A stretch of 64,000 nucleotides of DNA from Hoeflea marina (GTDB lineage Bacteria > Pseudomonadota > Alphaproteobacteria > Rhizobiales > Rhizobiaceae): contig NZ_QGTR01000001.1 in assembly GCF_003182275.1 (NCBI RefSeq), positions 286,130 to 350,129 of the forward strand, read 5' to 3'. Below the pieces are notes generated by a model that searched no databases, was not told the DNA's origin, and saw only the letters and a list, made by a program, of their open reading frames with translations. Position numbers and translations under genes: made by a program. This document shows positions 61,956 through 64,000 of the stretch, in pieces; the stretch's first letter is position 1, and every line of letters begins with the position of its first letter.

Positions 61956-62711
61956 ATGGACAAGGACAGACCCAGCACTCACAAACAGGTCAGGCCGGCC
62001 GAGGCCGCCGCCGGCGTGCCGGCTGCCCGCTCGTCGTCGAGCGAAATCGCGGCCTTCCTGTCATCGGCCAGATCGATTGCCGGCAGCGCCGACGGCGACG
62101 GTCGGCTGATTTTCGCGCTGGACGCGACCATGAGCAGGCAGCCGACCTGGGACGTGGCCTGTCATCTGCAGGGCGAGATGTTCGACACGGTCGGCAAGAC
62201 CGGCGGCCTGAATGTGCAACTGGTCTATTTCCGCGGCTTCAATGAATGCAGGTCGTCGAAATGGGTGGCCGACACCGGCCGGCTGGCTCGGCTGATGTCG
62301 GCCATTGACTGCCGCGGCGGCCAGACCCAGATCGGCAGGGTGCTGCGTCATGCGAACGCCGAGGCGCGCGGCGCCAGGGTCAACGCCCTGGTCTATATCG
62401 GCGACGCGATGGAGGAGAACATCGATGAGCTGTGTGCGCTGGCAGGCGAACTGAGCCTGCGCAATGTGCCATGCTTCATGTTTCACGAGGGCCATGACCC
62501 GGCTGCGGAGACGGCCTTCCGCGAGATTGCCCGCCTGACCAACGGCGCCTATGCGAAGTTCGACCGATCCGCGGCGGCAGAGCTGGCCGCGTTGTTGCGG
62601 GCTGTGGCGACATTCGCCCGTGGAGGCCGAAAGGCCTTGGAACATGCGGGCGGCAGCGCCGCCCGGTTGCTGCTTGGCCAGATGAAGCCGGGCTCCGGGG
62701 GAAACCGCTAG
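61956..62711 (+). CDS. VWA-like domain protein
   Basis: The 251-residue protein begins with an Ala/Ser/Pro-rich segment of about 45 residues. Then comes a von Willebrand A-like fold: LIFALDATMSRQPTWD at about residues 51-66, with D56-x-T58-x-S60 as a metal-site (MIDAS) motif, QLVYFRGFNECRSSKWV, and VNALVYIGDAMEEN. The C-terminal part has helices and a basic end. The ATG at 61956 has AGGCGG near; TTG at 61941 is open too. The stop is one base from the next gene, a membrane DnaJ protein, so the two are co-translated and may act together in protein or complex assembly. Confidence 0.7.
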   Translation: MDKDRPSTHKQVRPAEAAAGVPAARSSSSEIAAFLSSARSIAGSADGDGRLIFALDATMSRQPTWDVACHLQGEMFDTVGKTGGLNVQLVYFRGFNECRSSKWVADTGRLARLMSAIDCRGGQTQIGRVLRHANAEARGARVNALVYIGDAMEENIDELCALAGELSLRNVPCFMFHEGHDPAAETAFREIARLTNGAYAKFDRSAAAELAALLRAVATFARGGRKALEHAGGSAARLLLGQMKPGSGGNR

Positions 62712-62712
62712 G

Positions 62713-63408
62713 ATGACGATTATCTTCTACATGCTTCTGGCAGGGGCTGTCCTGGCGCTGCTGGGTCTGGTGGCGATGCGCATGCCGCCCGCCAGGCTGG
62801 CGACGACGCTGCGCTATTTCTTGCCGGGCGTCATGGGCATTGCAGGCCTCGCGCTCACGCTGGTCGGGCGCATCAGCCTCGGCGCGCCACTGTTGTTCCT
62901 GGCCTTCACCATCTTCGGGCGCATGCGCTCCGCCGCGCGCGCCAAGCGCAGCGCCGGCGGGCGGTCGCATGTGCGTTCGGCGGCGCTGGAAATGGAACTC
63001 GATCTGGATTCCGGCGACATGAACGGGGTCGTCCTGGCGGGGAGCATGGAGGGCGCCGAACTCGGCGCGCTCGATCTCGAAGCCTTGCTGCGGCTGCGCC
63101 GCGAGCTGGACTGCGATGCAGAAAGCCTTGGCCTACTGGAGGCGTATCTTGACCGCCGCATGCCCGATTGGCGTGCGGGCGCTGATGCGGATGACAGCGC
63201 GGGACTGGGAACTTCTCCAGGCTCGGGCGCCATGACAAAGCAGGAGGCCTACCAGATCCTTGGTCTTGGACCTGGGGCGGGAAAATCCGATATCAGCGAG
63301 GCGCATCGCCGCCTCATGAAGCGGATGCATCCCGATACGGGTGGTTCTGAGTTTCTTGCCAGCCGGATTAATGAGGCCAAGGATGTTCTCTTGCGTCGAC
63401 ATGACTGA
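62713..63408 (+). CDS. Membrane-anchored DnaJ-domain protein
   Basis: The 231-residue protein has two N-terminal hydrophobic segments (about residues 3-22 and 35-68), a middle region rich in Ala/Arg and then Leu/Asp, and a C-terminal J-domain: TKQEAYQILGLGPGAGKSDI, then AHRRLMKRMHPDTGGS with HPD at 206-208. The topology, membrane segment first and J-domain last, is like Tim14/Pam18-type J-proteins, and such proteins stimulate Hsp70 at membranes. It starts one base after the VWA gene. Its DnaK partner is not in the window. Confidence 0.85.
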   Translation: MTIIFYMLLAGAVLALLGLVAMRMPPARLATTLRYFLPGVMGIAGLALTLVGRISLGAPLLFLAFTIFGRMRSAARAKRSAGGRSHVRSAALEMELDLDSGDMNGVVLAGSMEGAELGALDLEALLRLRRELDCDAESLGLLEAYLDRRMPDWRAGADADDSAGLGTSPGSGAMTKQEAYQILGLGPGAGKSDISEAHRRLMKRMHPDTGGSEFLASRINEAKDVLLRRHD

Positions 63409-63440
63409 TTTCCCCTGATTACGCATTACAAGTCACAGGC

Positions 63441-63465
63441 GGTGCCAGGCGAACAGCCTGGCACC
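63441..63465. terminator. Hairpin between convergent genes
   Basis: GGTGCCAGG and its perfect complement (63441-63449 and 63457-63465) enclose CGAACAG. No T-run lies next to it on either strand. It could still end both transcripts, as it lies between two convergent genes. Confidence 0.5.
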
Positions 63466-63485
63466 CATGGCACGACAGGCCACGT

Positions 63486-64000
63486 TCAGTTCTGGGTTGC
63501 CCAGCAGGCGAACCCCTTCTTCTTCAAGGCCTTGCAGGCCGACAGCGCGCCGTCCTGGCCGTCAAAGCCGGCAAACCGGGCGCGATAGAGCTGTGCGCTG
63601 CCCTTGGAATAGGCCATCGTGAACGGCTCGGCATCGGCGAGCGCGCCGCCGCCTGCGCTCTGCGCCTTCGACAGCAGGCCGAGCGCGCCGTCCCGGTCCG
63701 GCATTGCGCCGATCTGGATCACCCAGCCGGTGATCGCCTGGGTCGATGCGGTGGTGACCGGATCGACGGCCAGGCTTGCGATGCTGTCTGCCGCCTCCGG
63801 CACATAGGCCGGCGCCGGCGTCGGCACCGCAACGGTCTTCTGCAGGCGCAGCGTCTCGGCCAGGGCCGCGCGGCCGACGACCGGATTGGGCGCGGGGGCG
63901 GCATAGGCCAGCGTGATGCGGCTGTCGTCGTGACGGTTCTCCGGCAGCGGGCCGACCTGCGGCAGTTCCAGCTCGGCAATGAGGGCTGCCGGAATCGTCG
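63486..64000 (-). CDS. C-terminal part of a SPOR-domain protein, probably a D-Ala-D-Ala carboxypeptidase
   Basis: The minus-strand frame stays open to the window edge, so only the last 170 or so residues are seen. The C-terminal SPOR domain (about the last 80 residues: GWVIQIGAMPDRDGALGLLS, YRARFAGFDGQDGALSACKALKKKGFACWATQN, each in part) binds glycan strands at the division site. Upstream lies a proline/alanine-rich linker. In rhizobia this C-terminal layout is typical of D-alanyl-D-alanine carboxypeptidases with a SPOR tail, but the catalytic SxxK part is outside the window, so the enzyme name is an inference. Confidence 0.7.
   Translation of the reverse strand, partial: TIPAALIAELELPQVGPLPENRHDDSRITLAYAAPAPNPVVGRAALAETLRLQKTVAVPTPAPAYVPEAADSIASLAVDPVTTASTQAITGWVIQIGAMPDRDGALGLLSKAQSAGGGALADAEPFTMAYSKGSAQLYRARFAGFDGQDGALSACKALKKKGFACWATQN

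Overview
The window is high-GC chromosomal DNA from an alphaproteobacterium, most likely of the order Hyphomicrobiales (Rhizobiales). This rests on an unbroken rif-str-S10-spc-alpha ribosomal super-cluster without rpsD, adk directly after secY, long ribosomal protein S14 (no zinc ribbon), the gene order tuf - tRNA-Trp - secE - nusG, an ATP12-type F1-ATPase chaperone, a glutathione-dependent formaldehyde operon, and an intergenic palindrome of the kind I remember from rhizobial genomes. Genus cannot be fixed by reading alone; a Hoeflea-like or Rhizobiaceae-related bacterium fits.

Layout. 1-14.5 kb: tuf copy 1, a small Cys-rich secreted protein, tRNA-Trp, secE-nusG, rplKAJL and rpoBC. 14.6-16.0 kb: a GDPD-type phosphodiesterase and an acidic hypothetical protein, which separate the rif and str blocks. 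16.6-35.7 kb: rpsL-rpsG-fusA-tuf (copy 2), then rpsJ to rplQ including secY, adk and rpoA. Hairpins that look like terminators or attenuators sit at many junctions. 35.8-44.6 kb: accessory and housekeeping genes (FkbM methyltransferase, Do-type protease, RarA/MgsA, a membrane-anchored XRE regulator with a small membrane protein, HemG-like flavodoxin, CrcB, RluC-type pseudouridine synthase, HAD phosphatase, ATP12). 44.6-47.3 kb: a rhizobial-type palindromic repeat and a two-gene minus-strand operon with a degenerate cytochrome P450 and an ACP-thioesterase didomain, preceded by an open frame that has lost its start. 47.8-55.5 kb: a lipoprotein, fghA-adh formaldehyde detoxification, a second XRE regulator closely related to the first, lipB, tRNA-Leu(GAG), mgtE and a MerR regulator. 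55.6-64 kb: membrane enzymes and transporters, DUF3253, DUF599, a 33-residue membrane peptide, L-serine dehydratase, DUF1489, a VWA-like protein paired with a membrane DnaJ protein, and the C-terminal end of a SPOR-domain protein cut by the window edge.

How it works together. The first 35 kb supplies transcription, translation and secretion; EF-Tu is encoded twice by apparently identical genes. The rest is a set of short operons. The least ordinary parts are the P450/ACP-TE pair, the two XRE regulators sharing an almost identical DNA-binding region, a TTAA-N7-TTAA box that matches the CtrA consensus, the tuf 3'-end duplication, and three tiny open frames (36, 33 and about 67 codons) that ordinary gene callers would miss. 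All calls were made by reading the sequence; no database search was run.
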